From Flavobacterium acetivorans (GTDB lineage Bacteria; Bacteroidota; Bacteroidia; Flavobacteriales; Flavobacteriaceae), in NCBI RefSeq assembly GCF_020911885.1, contig NZ_CP087132.1:2356001-2420000 (forward strand): a DNA stretch of 64,000 nucleotides, written 5' to 3'. Each line of letters starts with the position of its first letter. Positions within the stretch are counted from its first letter, which is position 1. Below the pieces are notes generated by a model. It was not told the origin of the DNA. It did not search any database and saw only the letters and a list, made by a program, of their open reading frames with translations. Shown in pieces: positions 1 to 7,482 of the stretch. A program made the position numbers and the translations under genes.

Positions 1-666
1 GTGATACAAACCATTGGTTTAACCAAATATTTTTATGACCCGGTAAAATTTCAGGTCATTAAAGAAGTTGATTTGAGTATTAATCATGGTGAGTTTGTTG
101 CTATCGAGGGGAAATCGGGCTCAGGGAAATCTACCTTATTGTATTTATTATCTACTATGGATACGGATTATGAAGGACAATTATTCATTCATAATGAACT
201 TGTAACAGGGCAGGAGGATGCAAAATTAGCGAAAATCAGAAATGAAAAAATTGGATTTGTTTTTCAATTTCATTACTTATTAGTGGAATATAATGTTTTA
301 AAAAATGTGATGCTTCCGGGCTTGAAATTTGGAAAATATTCCGAAAAGGAATTGGAACAGCGCGCTATGAACCATCTAAAGACACTTGGGATGGAGACTC
401 ATGCCTTGAAAATGCCAAATCAACTGAGTGGAGGTGAAAAACAACGTGTAGCTATAGCTAGGGCATTAATCAATGATCCTTTAATTATTATGGGGGACGA
501 ACCTACCGGAAATTTAGATAAGAAAAATGGAGATTTGGTTTTTGATATTTTCAAAAAACTAGCGCGAGAATTTAATCAAACCATATTAGTTGTTACTCAT
601 GATAGTGATTTTGCCCAAAGAACCGATAGAATAATCACGATGGAAGATGGCCGAATTATCTCCTGA
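1..666 (+). CDS. ABC transporter ATP-binding protein, LolD/MacB type
   Basis: This 221-aa protein is a complete nucleotide-binding subunit of an ABC transporter of the MacB/LolD class, which powers lipoprotein release or efflux from the inner membrane. Visible motifs are Walker A GKSGSGKST (about residues 38-46), a Q-loop in FVFQFHYLL, the signature LSGGEKQR (about 142-149), Walker B LIIMGDEPTGNLD and the switch histidine in VVTHDSD. The start is GTG at the first base of the window, so the 5' context and any permease partner are outside view. The length fits the family, so GTG is probably the real start. The gene converges on the pentapeptide-repeat gene three bases after its stop. The exact substrate cannot be read from the sequence. 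Confidence 0.85.
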   Translation: MIQTIGLTKYFYDPVKFQVIKEVDLSINHGEFVAIEGKSGSGKSTLLYLLSTMDTDYEGQLFIHNELVTGQEDAKLAKIRNEKIGFVFQFHYLLVEYNVLKNVMLPGLKFGKYSEKELEQRAMNHLKTLGMETHALKMPNQLSGGEKQRVAIARALINDPLIIMGDEPTGNLDKKNGDLVFDIFKKLAREFNQTILVVTHDSDFAQRTDRIITMEDGRIIS

Positions 667-669
667 TTC

Positions 670-1239
670 TTATTGAACCACAATTTCATATTTTGTCAAC
701 AAACCTTTAACGGCTTCTAATGAAAATTGCGCTTTTTTTAGTTTTGTTCTCATCGGATCAATTGTATAATTGCGGCTAGTTCTAAAATCGGCTTTGTTTG
801 CAATAGCTTTATCAAATTCAGCCCGATATAAATCGCAAGTATCAAAAAGAACTTCAGTCAAATCTGTACTCATAAAATCAACAGCAATAAGACTACAATT
901 GGTAAAAGTAGTTCCTTTCATTTTTAAAGCGTAGAATTTAGAGAAATCCAAAATACAATTGCTAAAATGAATTTCAAAAATGAGTTTATCGCACATGGCA
1001 AAATTGACGTCTTTTATTTTGCAATGATTAAAAAGTACGGATCTTAAAGCAACATGATTTATTTTTGAATTATTGAAATTACAATTGTTGAAACTGCAAT
1101 CTATAAAGGTGACCGCTATAAAATTGCATCGGGAGAAATCACAATTGTTAAAAATACAGCATTCAAATTCCTTGAAATTCATGTCTTCAACATCATAAAT
1201 GATGTCATTGTATTGCAAGTCAAGGTGGTAATCTGGCAT
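670..1239 (-). CDS. pentapeptide-repeat protein
   Basis: The 189-aa product is built from A(D/N)LXX-like pentapeptide repeats, for example runs of CDFSR-CNFIA, CSFNN-CNFNN, CKIKD-VNFAM and CSLIA-VDFMS. Such repeats fold into a right-handed quadrilateral beta-helix. The middle position is mostly phenylalanine or leucine as expected. There is no signal peptide or membrane segment, so it is probably cytoplasmic. Family members include Qnr/MfpA DNA mimics that protect gyrase, but most have no known role and nothing here proves a gyrase link. The many cysteines in the repeats (CNFxxCxF) are notable. It has its own upstream region facing the DUF6642-type gene. Confidence 0.8.
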   Translation of the reverse strand: MPDYHLDLQYNDIIYDVEDMNFKEFECCIFNNCDFSRCNFIAVTFIDCSFNNCNFNNSKINHVALRSVLFNHCKIKDVNFAMCDKLIFEIHFSNCILDFSKFYALKMKGTTFTNCSLIAVDFMSTDLTEVLFDTCDLYRAEFDKAIANKADFRTSRNYTIDPMRTKLKKAQFSLEAVKGLLTKYEIVVQ

Positions 1240-1325
1240 TTTTTCGAGATATGAAGTTGTTTAAATGTTGGCTAAACTAGAAATAAAATTCGATTAATTT
1301 CTTATTTGTATATCTTAAGTTCCTT

Positions 1326-1994
1326 GTGTTACATAAAAGGGGAAATTTGGATTTAAAATCAGGCAATTTTTGTAATATTGATTTTCAAAATATAAAATTC
1401 TATTCTAAATACAACAATCAATTACTGATGTACGACAATACAGATAATTTTAAACTTTTTTGCCTAGAAGGGGTAAAAGATATAAACGCAACCGCTTCGA
1501 GTGCTATTTTTTATTCATTGGAAAATTTGGCTCTGTATCAGGGAATTACCAATATCTATAAAACCTGTGACAGCATTGAAAGTTTGGAAGAAAGTTTGAG
1601 CGCTTTACTTTATGCCGACCGCCATTTTAAGGATTATGAAATTTTATATCTGGTGTTTGAAGGAGAGGGAAATTCAATCGTTTTGGATGATTATTATTAT
1701 AGTCTTGGAGAAATAGCGGAGTTTTTCGAAGGGAAATTAAGCGGAAAGATTTTGCATTTTGCCAATACTAAACTTTTGGATTTAGATGAAGAAGAAGCGC
1801 AGTATTTCTTGGATGTAACGGGGGCAAAAGCTGTTTCGGGTTATAATAAAAAACAGCCTGTTCTGAGTAGTTTTATCGATAATGAATTTTTTGGTTTTTG
1901 CCAGCAATATGATGATGTGGTTGAAATAGTAGAGGAATTATATGTGCATCATGCTGCGATATGTAATACAATGGGATTTACACTTTACTATTAA
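1326..1994 (+). CDS. DUF6642-like protein of unknown function
   Basis: The open frame encodes up to 222 aa starting from GTG. An ATG at 1428 (residue 35, before MYDNTDNFKLFCLEGVKD) is a plausible alternative start, because the recognisable core begins at KLFCLEGVKD. That core, with the pattern ILYLVFEGEGN, a mid-protein LSGKILHFANTK and a late GAKAVSGYNKK, resembles the DUF6642 family as I remember it, which may have a caspase-like alpha/beta core. No signal peptide or transmembrane segment is seen. No operon partner is visible; it is divergent from the pentapeptide gene and convergent with the truncated HTH gene. The function is unknown and the DUF name is from memory. Confidence 0.6.
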   Translation: MLHKRGNLDLKSGNFCNIDFQNIKFYSKYNNQLLMYDNTDNFKLFCLEGVKDINATASSAIFYSLENLALYQGITNIYKTCDSIESLEESLSALLYADRHFKDYEILYLVFEGEGNSIVLDDYYYSLGEIAEFFEGKLSGKILHFANTKLLDLDEEEAQYFLDVTGAKAVSGYNKKQPVLSSFIDNEFFGFCQQYDDVVEIVEELYVHHAAICNTMGFTLYY

Positions 1995-2025
1995 AGAGCA
2001 GATGGCCTTAAAAAATTGAGGGGAT

Positions 2026-2327
2026 TTAGGCTGATTTAATCGAGATATGATCAAACAGTAAATTTGATTTTGTGCCCAGTTTTTTCTTGAGACGTTGTTT
2101 AGATTTTTTTATTGCATCGGTTGTGACACCTAGGAGCTCAGCAGTTTCATTGTTGCTAAAATTAAGTTTTTGTAGCATTAATATTCGAATATTGGAGTCG
2201 GTGAGTTCCGGAAATTCAGTCAGTAACATATTATAGAATTCCGGATGTTCTTTTTGAAATTCGCGTTTAAATAAGTTCCAATTGCTTTCGGTCATCAAAT
2301 GCGATTCTAACAGAGCATTTAGTTTAC
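2026..2327 (-). pseudogene. C-terminal HTH remnant of a regulator cut by an IS3 element
   Basis: The annotatable frame starts at TTG/ATG near 2298 (90 aa), but the same frame stays open (SKLNALLESHL before MTESNW) right up to the insertion-sequence end at 2328. The preserved part ends in a GerE/LuxR-type helix-turn-helix, TAELLGVTTDAIKKSKQRL, preceded by HPEFYNMLLTEFPELTDSN. This matches the C-terminus of Bacteroidota TPR-HTH regulators such as the intact one at 27591-29285, which has KYPNLTDKDIQLAVQVKLKLSSKEIA. I therefore read it as the tail of a longer regulator whose N-terminal part is gone. No N-terminal half is found on the other side of the element, so DNA was probably deleted as well. 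The short ORF could still be translated. Confidence 0.65.
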
Positions 2328-2357
2328 TGGATATGCAAACAAAAACTGCACAATAAG

Positions 2358-3236
2358 TTAAGCTACATTTTTGAAATTAATTTGATTATTAAATTCTTCT
2401 ATTGTTTTATAATTTAAAGCCGAATGTCTTCTTTTTCGATTGTACCAAATCTCGATGTATTCAAAAATTTCCATTTTCATTTGTTCTTTAGAGATGAGTT
2501 TATTTCCATAAATCAATTCGGTTTTCATAGATTTAAAGAAGCTTTCGGCTACTGCATTATCCCAACAATTCCCTTTACGGCTCATACTACGGGTTATTTT
2601 TTTATAGGAATCAAGAACATTTACAAACTTTTTGCTGGCATATTGAACACCTCTATCGGAGTGAAAAATTAAACCTTGCTCAATATTTCTGTTTTTGACT
2701 GCCATTTTCCAAGCACCAAGACTTGTTTGTTCAGTGCTCATTCCGTTACTTAAGCTCCAGCCAATAATTTTTCGGTCGTACAAATCCATAATGGTTGTCA
2801 AATAAAGAAAACCTTCTTTGGTTTGAATGTAAGTGATATCCGAAACCCAAGCTTTTGAAGGTTTATTGACAACGAACTCTCTGTTTAATATGTTATCAAC
2901 CGTTAGATAATTGTGATTAGAGTTTGTTGTTACTTTAAACTTCCTGCTGAGCTTGCTTTTTAAGCCAAGAACTTTCATATACTTAGCTACCGTTATTCTG
3001 GATATTTGATATCCTAAACACTGGAGTTCTATTGCTATTCTGGGACTTCCATAGCGTTGTTTGGACTCAAAATAAATTTTCTCTATCTGTTCTTTTAAAG
3101 CAATTATCCTTTTTTGAGCAATTGTTATATTTGCTCTTCTCCAGCGATAAAAACTTCCTGTACTGATTTCTAAAACACGACACATTTTTTCAATCGGAAA
3201 TATTTTTTCATTCTTTTTAATGAAACAGTATTTCAT
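2358..3236 (-). CDS. IS3-family transposase OrfB (DDE integrase domain)
   Basis: This 292-aa protein is the catalytic half of an IS3/IS150-group transposase. An HTH_21-like N-terminus (residues about 40-95, KRIIALKEQIEKIYFESKQRYG) is followed by a retroviral-integrase-like domain. The DDE triad is visible in AWVSDITYIQT, LIFHSDRGVQYAS and AVAESFFKSMKTELI. The C-terminus IEIWYNRKRRHSALNYKT is typical. Its ATG overlaps the OrfA stop (ATGA), so translation may be coupled. An A-rich slippery run near the end of orfA could also give the OrfAB fusion by -1 frameshifting, as in IS150. The frame is intact, so the element may be active. Confidence 0.9.
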   Translation of the reverse strand: MKYCFIKKNEKIFPIEKMCRVLEISTGSFYRWRRANITIAQKRIIALKEQIEKIYFESKQRYGSPRIAIELQCLGYQISRITVAKYMKVLGLKSKLSRKFKVTTNSNHNYLTVDNILNREFVVNKPSKAWVSDITYIQTKEGFLYLTTIMDLYDRKIIGWSLSNGMSTEQTSLGAWKMAVKNRNIEQGLIFHSDRGVQYASKKFVNVLDSYKKITRSMSRKGNCWDNAVAESFFKSMKTELIYGNKLISKEQMKMEIFEYIEIWYNRKRRHSALNYKTIEEFNNQINFKNVA

Positions 3237-3532
3237 CGACCGCTCTTGGAAAAAATGCCGATTGCTTTTTTTAATATATCGCGTTCCAACTCTGCATCTT
3301 TGAGCTTTTTCTCTAATTCGTGAATTTTTGCTTGCTCTGGAGTTTGTTTTAAATTTCCTTTTCCAGGAAAACTTCCTTCTCCAAAGGTCTCAAATTCTTT
3401 GCGCCATTTATATAATTGTGGGGGTGTTATACCTAATTCTCTTGCAAGCTCTGAAACATTGGTTCTGTCATAGCTCAGTTGAACTGCCTGTTCTTTAAAA
3501 CTTGCATCATAAATTTTACGGACTTTTTTCAT
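3233..3532 (-). CDS. IS3-family transposase OrfA (HTH_8/InsE type)
   Basis: The 99-aa OrfA carries the helix-turn-helix VSELARELGITPPQLYKWRKEF (about residues 26-47), which binds the terminal repeats. A leucine-zipper-like coiled coil follows, around IHELEKKLKDAELERDILKKA, which mediates oligomerisation. It ends KSGR with its TGA overlapping the orfB ATG. A run of seven A's before GC in the ILKKAIG region is a likely -1 frameshift site. Close relatives of this sequence are seen as a truncated frame at 43528-43695. Confidence 0.9.
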   Translation of the reverse strand: MKKVRKIYDASFKEQAVQLSYDRTNVSELARELGITPPQLYKWRKEFETFGEGSFPGKGNLKQTPEQAKIHELEKKLKDAELERDILKKAIGIFSKSGR

Positions 3533-3588
3533 AAGTTAAAATTAAGATTTATTCTTAACTTATTGTGTCGGCTAAGTTAGCATGTCCA

Positions 3589-3803
3589 AATACGAATATA
3601 ATAAAAATTAGCGGGCTGTAAAAGGGGTGTTTTTTATAAAATATTGATTATGTATGGCTTGATGTTTGAAATGTCCCCCATTTGTCCCCCTTAACTTGTA
3701 GGAATAAGTAGATTGTTGCAATATTTTTGCGTTCATTGTAATGTCTCAAATAGATTTAATCTCAATTGTTTAATAATAAACTTTTTTATTCTTTCTTAAC
3801 GGA
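3589..3803. other. non-coding gap with a G-tract direct repeat
   Basis: This is the gap between the right end of the IS3 element and the apbE stop codon. I find no gene here. On the minus strand it contains a tandem pair of GGGGGACA units, as GGGGGACAAAT followed at once by GGGGGACATTT, at about 3678-3697. These could be an operator of the lost regulator or the downstream edge of the iron operon. No convincing stem-loop terminator for apbE was found. Confidence 0.35.
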
Positions 3804-4772
3804 CTATTTTTTAATAATGTTCTCTTTGTTAGTTATGATTATGTATTGATAATCAGGAAATCTATTAATTAATTTTATTCCTTTTTTCAAACCTAAAACC
3901 ATGATTGAGGTACTAAAACCATTACACATTTCTGCATTTGGTCCAATTATAGTAACACTTATTAATTCTGTTGAAGGATAGCCAGTTTTTGGATTAATTA
4001 TATGGGAATATCTTTTGTTATTAATCTCGACATACTTTTCATAATTTCCCGAAGTAGTAACCGCATTATTTCCTGAAAATTCTAAAATTTCAATAGTTTC
4101 ACCCGTTTCTAAAGGATTGTTTACACCTATTCGCCAAGGATTGCCATTAATCTGTGTCCCCCAAGCAGCGATATCACCAGCAGCATTTATAATACCGGCT
4201 TTGATACCTGATTCTTGCAATAGTTTACGTGCTTTATCTGCAGCATAGCCTTTCCCGATGGAACCAAAACCTATTTTCATTCCTTTTTTTGAAAGAAAAA
4301 TTGTGGAGTTAATGCTGTCTAAAACGATATTTTTATAATTTACATTTATAATAGAGTTCCTAATTGCTTTTTTTGATGGTAACTTTTCCATAGTTCCGTC
4401 AAATTTCCAAATTTTGTCCATCGCAATAATACTAATGTCAAAAGCACCATTTGAAATTTCAGAAAACCAAATCGCCTTTTTTGTAAGTTCAAAAACTTCT
4501 TTGTCCACCTGAACCGGTTTTATGCCCGCATTTTGATTTACTTTCGAAATTTGAGTTTGTGGTCGCCATTCAGAAATTAAATTTTCAATGCGTTCAATTT
4601 CTAGGATAGCTTTATTGATGTTTTGATGTGTAGAAATACTATCCGAATCAACCAAAGTAATTTGGAAAACACTTCCCATCAAATTTACAGTTTTCGTTTG
4701 TTCCACTTGACTGAATGAAAATGTGCTAATTAAAAGTAAAACTATTTTTAAAAGGATTGATTTGAATTTCAT
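3804..4772 (-). CDS. apbE: FAD:protein FMN transferase
   Basis: ApbE attaches FMN covalently to threonine or serine of extracytoplasmic flavoproteins, using FAD and Mg2+. The 322-aa product starts with a signal peptide (MKFKSILLKIVLLLISTFSFSQ), so it acts outside the inner membrane. Family motifs are visible: IGFGSIGKGYAAD (about 168-180), a glycine/aspartate stretch GIINAAGDIAAWG, a late SHIINPKTGYP, and the metal-site region EMCNGFSTSIMVLG, in which the threonine expected in the family is replaced by Ser-Thr-Ser. It is the last gene of the minus-strand iron module, 10 bp after the PepSY-flavodoxin reductase. That position supports a role in maturing a flavoprotein of the same module, most simply the DUF2271 protein. 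Confidence 0.9.
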   Translation of the reverse strand: MKFKSILLKIVLLLISTFSFSQVEQTKTVNLMGSVFQITLVDSDSISTHQNINKAILEIERIENLISEWRPQTQISKVNQNAGIKPVQVDKEVFELTKKAIWFSEISNGAFDISIIAMDKIWKFDGTMEKLPSKKAIRNSIINVNYKNIVLDSINSTIFLSKKGMKIGFGSIGKGYAADKARKLLQESGIKAGIINAAGDIAAWGTQINGNPWRIGVNNPLETGETIEILEFSGNNAVTTSGNYEKYVEINNKRYSHIINPKTGYPSTELISVTIIGPNAEMCNGFSTSIMVLGLKKGIKLINRFPDYQYIIITNKENIIKK

Positions 4773-4782
4773 AAGTTGGCAA

Positions 4783-6981
4783 TTAGTAACAATCCGTTAA
4801 AATCTGATTATTTTCTTTGTAAATTTCGAAGTCTGTATTGTTATTTGAACAAATAGTAGCCAAAACGTTTTCAACATCTTTTTGCATTTTAAGAGAGCCA
4901 CAGATCATTATAACACCATTATTTCTTAATAATTCTAGGAAGAAGTTTTGGTCTTTTTTTATCAAATCCATCACATATTGTGATGCTTCTTGTCGTGATA
5001 AAGCTAAATTAAAAGTGGAAAGTTTTTGTTTGGAAATATGCTTATGTGCAATTTTTGAATATTTTTTAGTGAGTTCATCATTATTTCGAAAGCCACAATA
5101 CAAATGAGTTTCCACCTTGTTTTTATTTTCGGCTAACATTCCTAAAAAAGGGGCAATTCCTGTTCCGTTTGAAATCAAAGCCACTTTAGAAGCTTTCTTC
5201 GGAAAATGAAAGTGTGAATTCTTGATAATTCGCGCTTTAATTGAAGTGCCTTTTTGCAACTTGTATAAAAATTCAGATCCTAATCCATTTGGATGCAATC
5301 GGACAATTAATTGTACCGAATTATCAACTTTACCAATGGAATAAAAGCGCTCGACAGCATCATTTTTTGGATAAATAGCTAATAAATCACCTGATTTAAA
5401 TTTTGTCAAAGCATTAGGTTTCAAATTTAGCTTGAAAGTAATTACCTCATCCGAATTTATTTCTGCACGATCGACAACTTTTAAAACTTTTAATTTTGGT
5501 GCTTTTTGATTGTATAAAGAAGGTGCTGTTGCAATGGCTAAGCTATTCAAATTGGCCCAAACCGAAAGCCATTGTGTAAATTCTTCTGCAGATTTGTCGT
5601 TTACAGTATGAAGTTTTACTGATTTCTCTGCCCAACTTTGTTGGGACAATAACACATCAACTTCTTTGGCATAGGCACAGAAATCGGGATAAGATTTAGA
5701 TCCAAATCCTACAACCGAATACTGAATATTTTGTTTTTGTGGAAATTCACAAACTAGTTTTTCGAACTTTTTGGCATTAATTGGTGCTTCACCTAAACCA
5801 TAAGTAGAAGTAAAAATAAGTAGTTGCTTCGCACTTGAAAAATCGGTATAATTATTCATATCTGTTAGGTACGATTTCTTTCCATTTGCCTGCAACTGCT
5901 TATGAATCTGATTCGCAAATCCTAAGGTAGAACCATTTTCTGAACCTACTAAAAGTATAAATTCGCATTCATTTGCCTTATATTTATTTTTAATTCTTGT
6001 TTTAGTTCGTTTTAAAGTAATTGCAAATCCAGAATAGATAAAAAGTAAAATATTGATAGAAGCGAAAGCCAAAATTATAGCCCAAATCCAATTTATTTGT
6101 CCTGTATGCAAGTCAAAGCTCAACTTTTCTAATACTTGTGTGAAAGGATATTTAACTTCTTTTACGATTTGACCCGTTAGTTGATTTACTGTTATTTCAC
6201 TATCTTTCAACTTCAAAATGTAAAATTCTTCCGGTTCATCTTCCATAAACGGAAATTCAATCTTTATAACATCAGACAATTTCGTTTGTTTAAATACAGA
6301 AAAATCAGTCAATGGAACTTTTTTTAGTTTTGCATCTTCGGTATAATTAATCGCATTTGCTTTTTGGACAGGAATAATTTCGAATCGAAGTAAAAATAAA
6401 TACGTTCCTGTTAAAGCAATAATCAAAACAGGTAGTAACATGATTCTTCCGGTTACCACATGAAAATATTGGGCAAGCGAATCGTTATTTACCTTTGAAA
6501 AGAATTTCTTGATTCCATTTTGACGTTTAATCAAAAGAATCGTACCTGAAATAGCAATTAAAAAAAATAAAAACGAAGCCAATCCTACAATAAATCTTCC
6601 AGTTTCATGAAGAAATAGCGAACGATGTAAAGCCAAATTCCATTGGATAAACTCATTTTTTTGCTTTGGAATTCCCAATTGTTTTCCAGTAGTTGGATCT
6701 ATATAAGCTTTAATTTCATTACCTTCTTCATCAAAACCTTCTAAAGTTACAGATTGGTTGTAATCTACTGAAATATTAGAGATTTCAGGATACACTTTAC
6801 GTAATTCTGGTAAGACTTGATGAAGTGTCAGTTCATTGAAATTGTCTATTTGATACGGATTTGTTTTCTCATTAGCCACATCAATAGCGAGAACAATTCC
6901 TGTTAAAGAAGCAATAATAAGTACAAATGAAGCCAAAAGAGCTAAAACCAAATGGGCATACCGCCAAATAGACAATGTCAT
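4783..6981 (-). CDS. PepSY-domain membrane flavodoxin/FAD reductase (sulfite-reductase-flavoprotein-like)
   Basis: This 732-aa fusion probably moves electrons from NAD(P)H across the inner membrane. The N-terminal third is a PepSY-associated membrane unit with four hydrophobic helices (about 10-32, 130-150, 175-197 and 295-318) and histidines that could bind haem (ALHRSLF, YFHVVTGR, FDLHTGQ). It is followed by a flavodoxin domain (LLVGSENGSTLGFANQI, about 340; FTSTYGLGEAP) and a ferredoxin-reductase-like FAD/NAD module (ERFYSIGK; ISNGTGIAPFLGM; a late ICGSLKMQKDVE). Similar proteins occur in ferric-siderophore reduction loci, as suggested here by a TonB receptor, DUF4374 and ApbE in the same unit. 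It is 12 bp from the DUF2271 gene and 10 bp from apbE, so co-transcription is likely. Confidence 0.85.
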   Translation of the reverse strand: MTLSIWRYAHLVLALLASFVLIIASLTGIVLAIDVANEKTNPYQIDNFNELTLHQVLPELRKVYPEISNISVDYNQSVTLEGFDEEGNEIKAYIDPTTGKQLGIPKQKNEFIQWNLALHRSLFLHETGRFIVGLASFLFFLIAISGTILLIKRQNGIKKFFSKVNNDSLAQYFHVVTGRIMLLPVLIIALTGTYLFLLRFEIIPVQKANAINYTEDAKLKKVPLTDFSVFKQTKLSDVIKIEFPFMEDEPEEFYILKLKDSEITVNQLTGQIVKEVKYPFTQVLEKLSFDLHTGQINWIWAIILAFASINILLFIYSGFAITLKRTKTRIKNKYKANECEFILLVGSENGSTLGFANQIHKQLQANGKKSYLTDMNNYTDFSSAKQLLIFTSTYGLGEAPINAKKFEKLVCEFPQKQNIQYSVVGFGSKSYPDFCAYAKEVDVLLSQQSWAEKSVKLHTVNDKSAEEFTQWLSVWANLNSLAIATAPSLYNQKAPKLKVLKVVDRAEINSDEVITFKLNLKPNALTKFKSGDLLAIYPKNDAVERFYSIGKVDNSVQLIVRLHPNGLGSEFLYKLQKGTSIKARIIKNSHFHFPKKASKVALISNGTGIAPFLGMLAENKNKVETHLYCGFRNNDELTKKYSKIAHKHISKQKLSTFNLALSRQEASQYVMDLIKKDQNFFLELLRNNGVIMICGSLKMQKDVENVLATICSNNNTDFEIYKENNQILTDCY

Positions 6982-6993
6982 ATTAGATTATTT

Positions 6994-7476
6994 TTAAAGT
7001 TTGTTAAGCTTTACATAACGGATAAACCCTTTTCCTTCTTTTTTCTTCGTAATATCAGCTGTTGTTAATGCAATTTCTACATCTCCAACATAATATTTAT
7101 TGTCTTCGACAGCCGATTCAAATCGAAGTTTGTAACCTTTGTTTAATTTAGATTCATCAATAGAAAAAGTTGTAATACTTCTGTCACCTGCCGCTATAGA
7201 GGCACCGGTAATACCATTCAGATTTTCTTTCTTCTTGGCCAAGGTTTTGTTCCATTCTTTGAAACCATTATACCATTGTTTATCTGGTCCCATTACGTAT
7301 AATGTCTTTTCATAATTTCCTTTAGAATCAATTAAAGAAACAACAACGTAAGCTTCCAAACCTTCATAATTTGTCAGTTGCAACATGCATTTATACTTGG
7401 CTAGTTGGGCATTTGCTTGGGGCATAAATAGTAGACCAAACAGGCCTACCAATACAAGTTTTATTATTTTATTCAT
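6994..7476 (-). CDS. DUF2271 protein, secreted, possible FMN-carrier
   Basis: The 160-aa protein has a signal peptide ending near QANAQ (residue 24) and then a compact beta-rich domain. It matches DUF2271 by size, context and the pattern YVVVSLIDSKGNYEKTLYVMGPDKQWYNGFKEW. Residues 87-93 read NGITGAS, close to the D-x-x-(S/T)-G-A-(T/S) signature that ApbE flavinylates. Ser93 is therefore a candidate FMN attachment site, although the usual first aspartate is an asparagine here. It sits between the ankyrin protein (6 bp) and the PepSY reductase (12 bp). I infer a periplasmic electron carrier taking electrons from the reductase to ferric iron or a siderophore. That role is inferred from context, not shown. 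Confidence 0.75.
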   Translation of the reverse strand: MNKIIKLVLVGLFGLLFMPQANAQLAKYKCMLQLTNYEGLEAYVVVSLIDSKGNYEKTLYVMGPDKQWYNGFKEWNKTLAKKKENLNGITGASIAAGDRSITTFSIDESKLNKGYKLRFESAVEDNKYYVGDVEIALTTADITKKKEGKGFIRYVKLNKL

Positions 7477-7482
7477 AGCGTA

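Larger units (their letters stand above)
2328..3588 (-). mobile_element. IS3-family (IS150-group) insertion sequence, apparently intact
   Basis: The element spans two transposase frames bounded by imperfect terminal inverted repeats. The left end begins TGGATATGCAAAC and continues to CACAATAAGTTAAG; the right end, read inward on the opposite strand, begins TGGACATGCTAAC and also reaches CACAATAAGTTAAG. I see no clear 3-4 bp target duplication: flanks are ..TTTAC on the left and AATACG.. on the right. Either the element is old or it mediated an adjacent deletion, which fits the missing N-terminus of the regulator at its left side. Internally deleted and broken relatives lie at 43408-44043. Confidence 0.85.

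Noticed and set aside
670..1239. Qnr-type quinolone-resistance protein
   Set aside because: Pentapeptide repeats alone do not indicate gyrase protection, and no Qnr-specific loop could be recognised.
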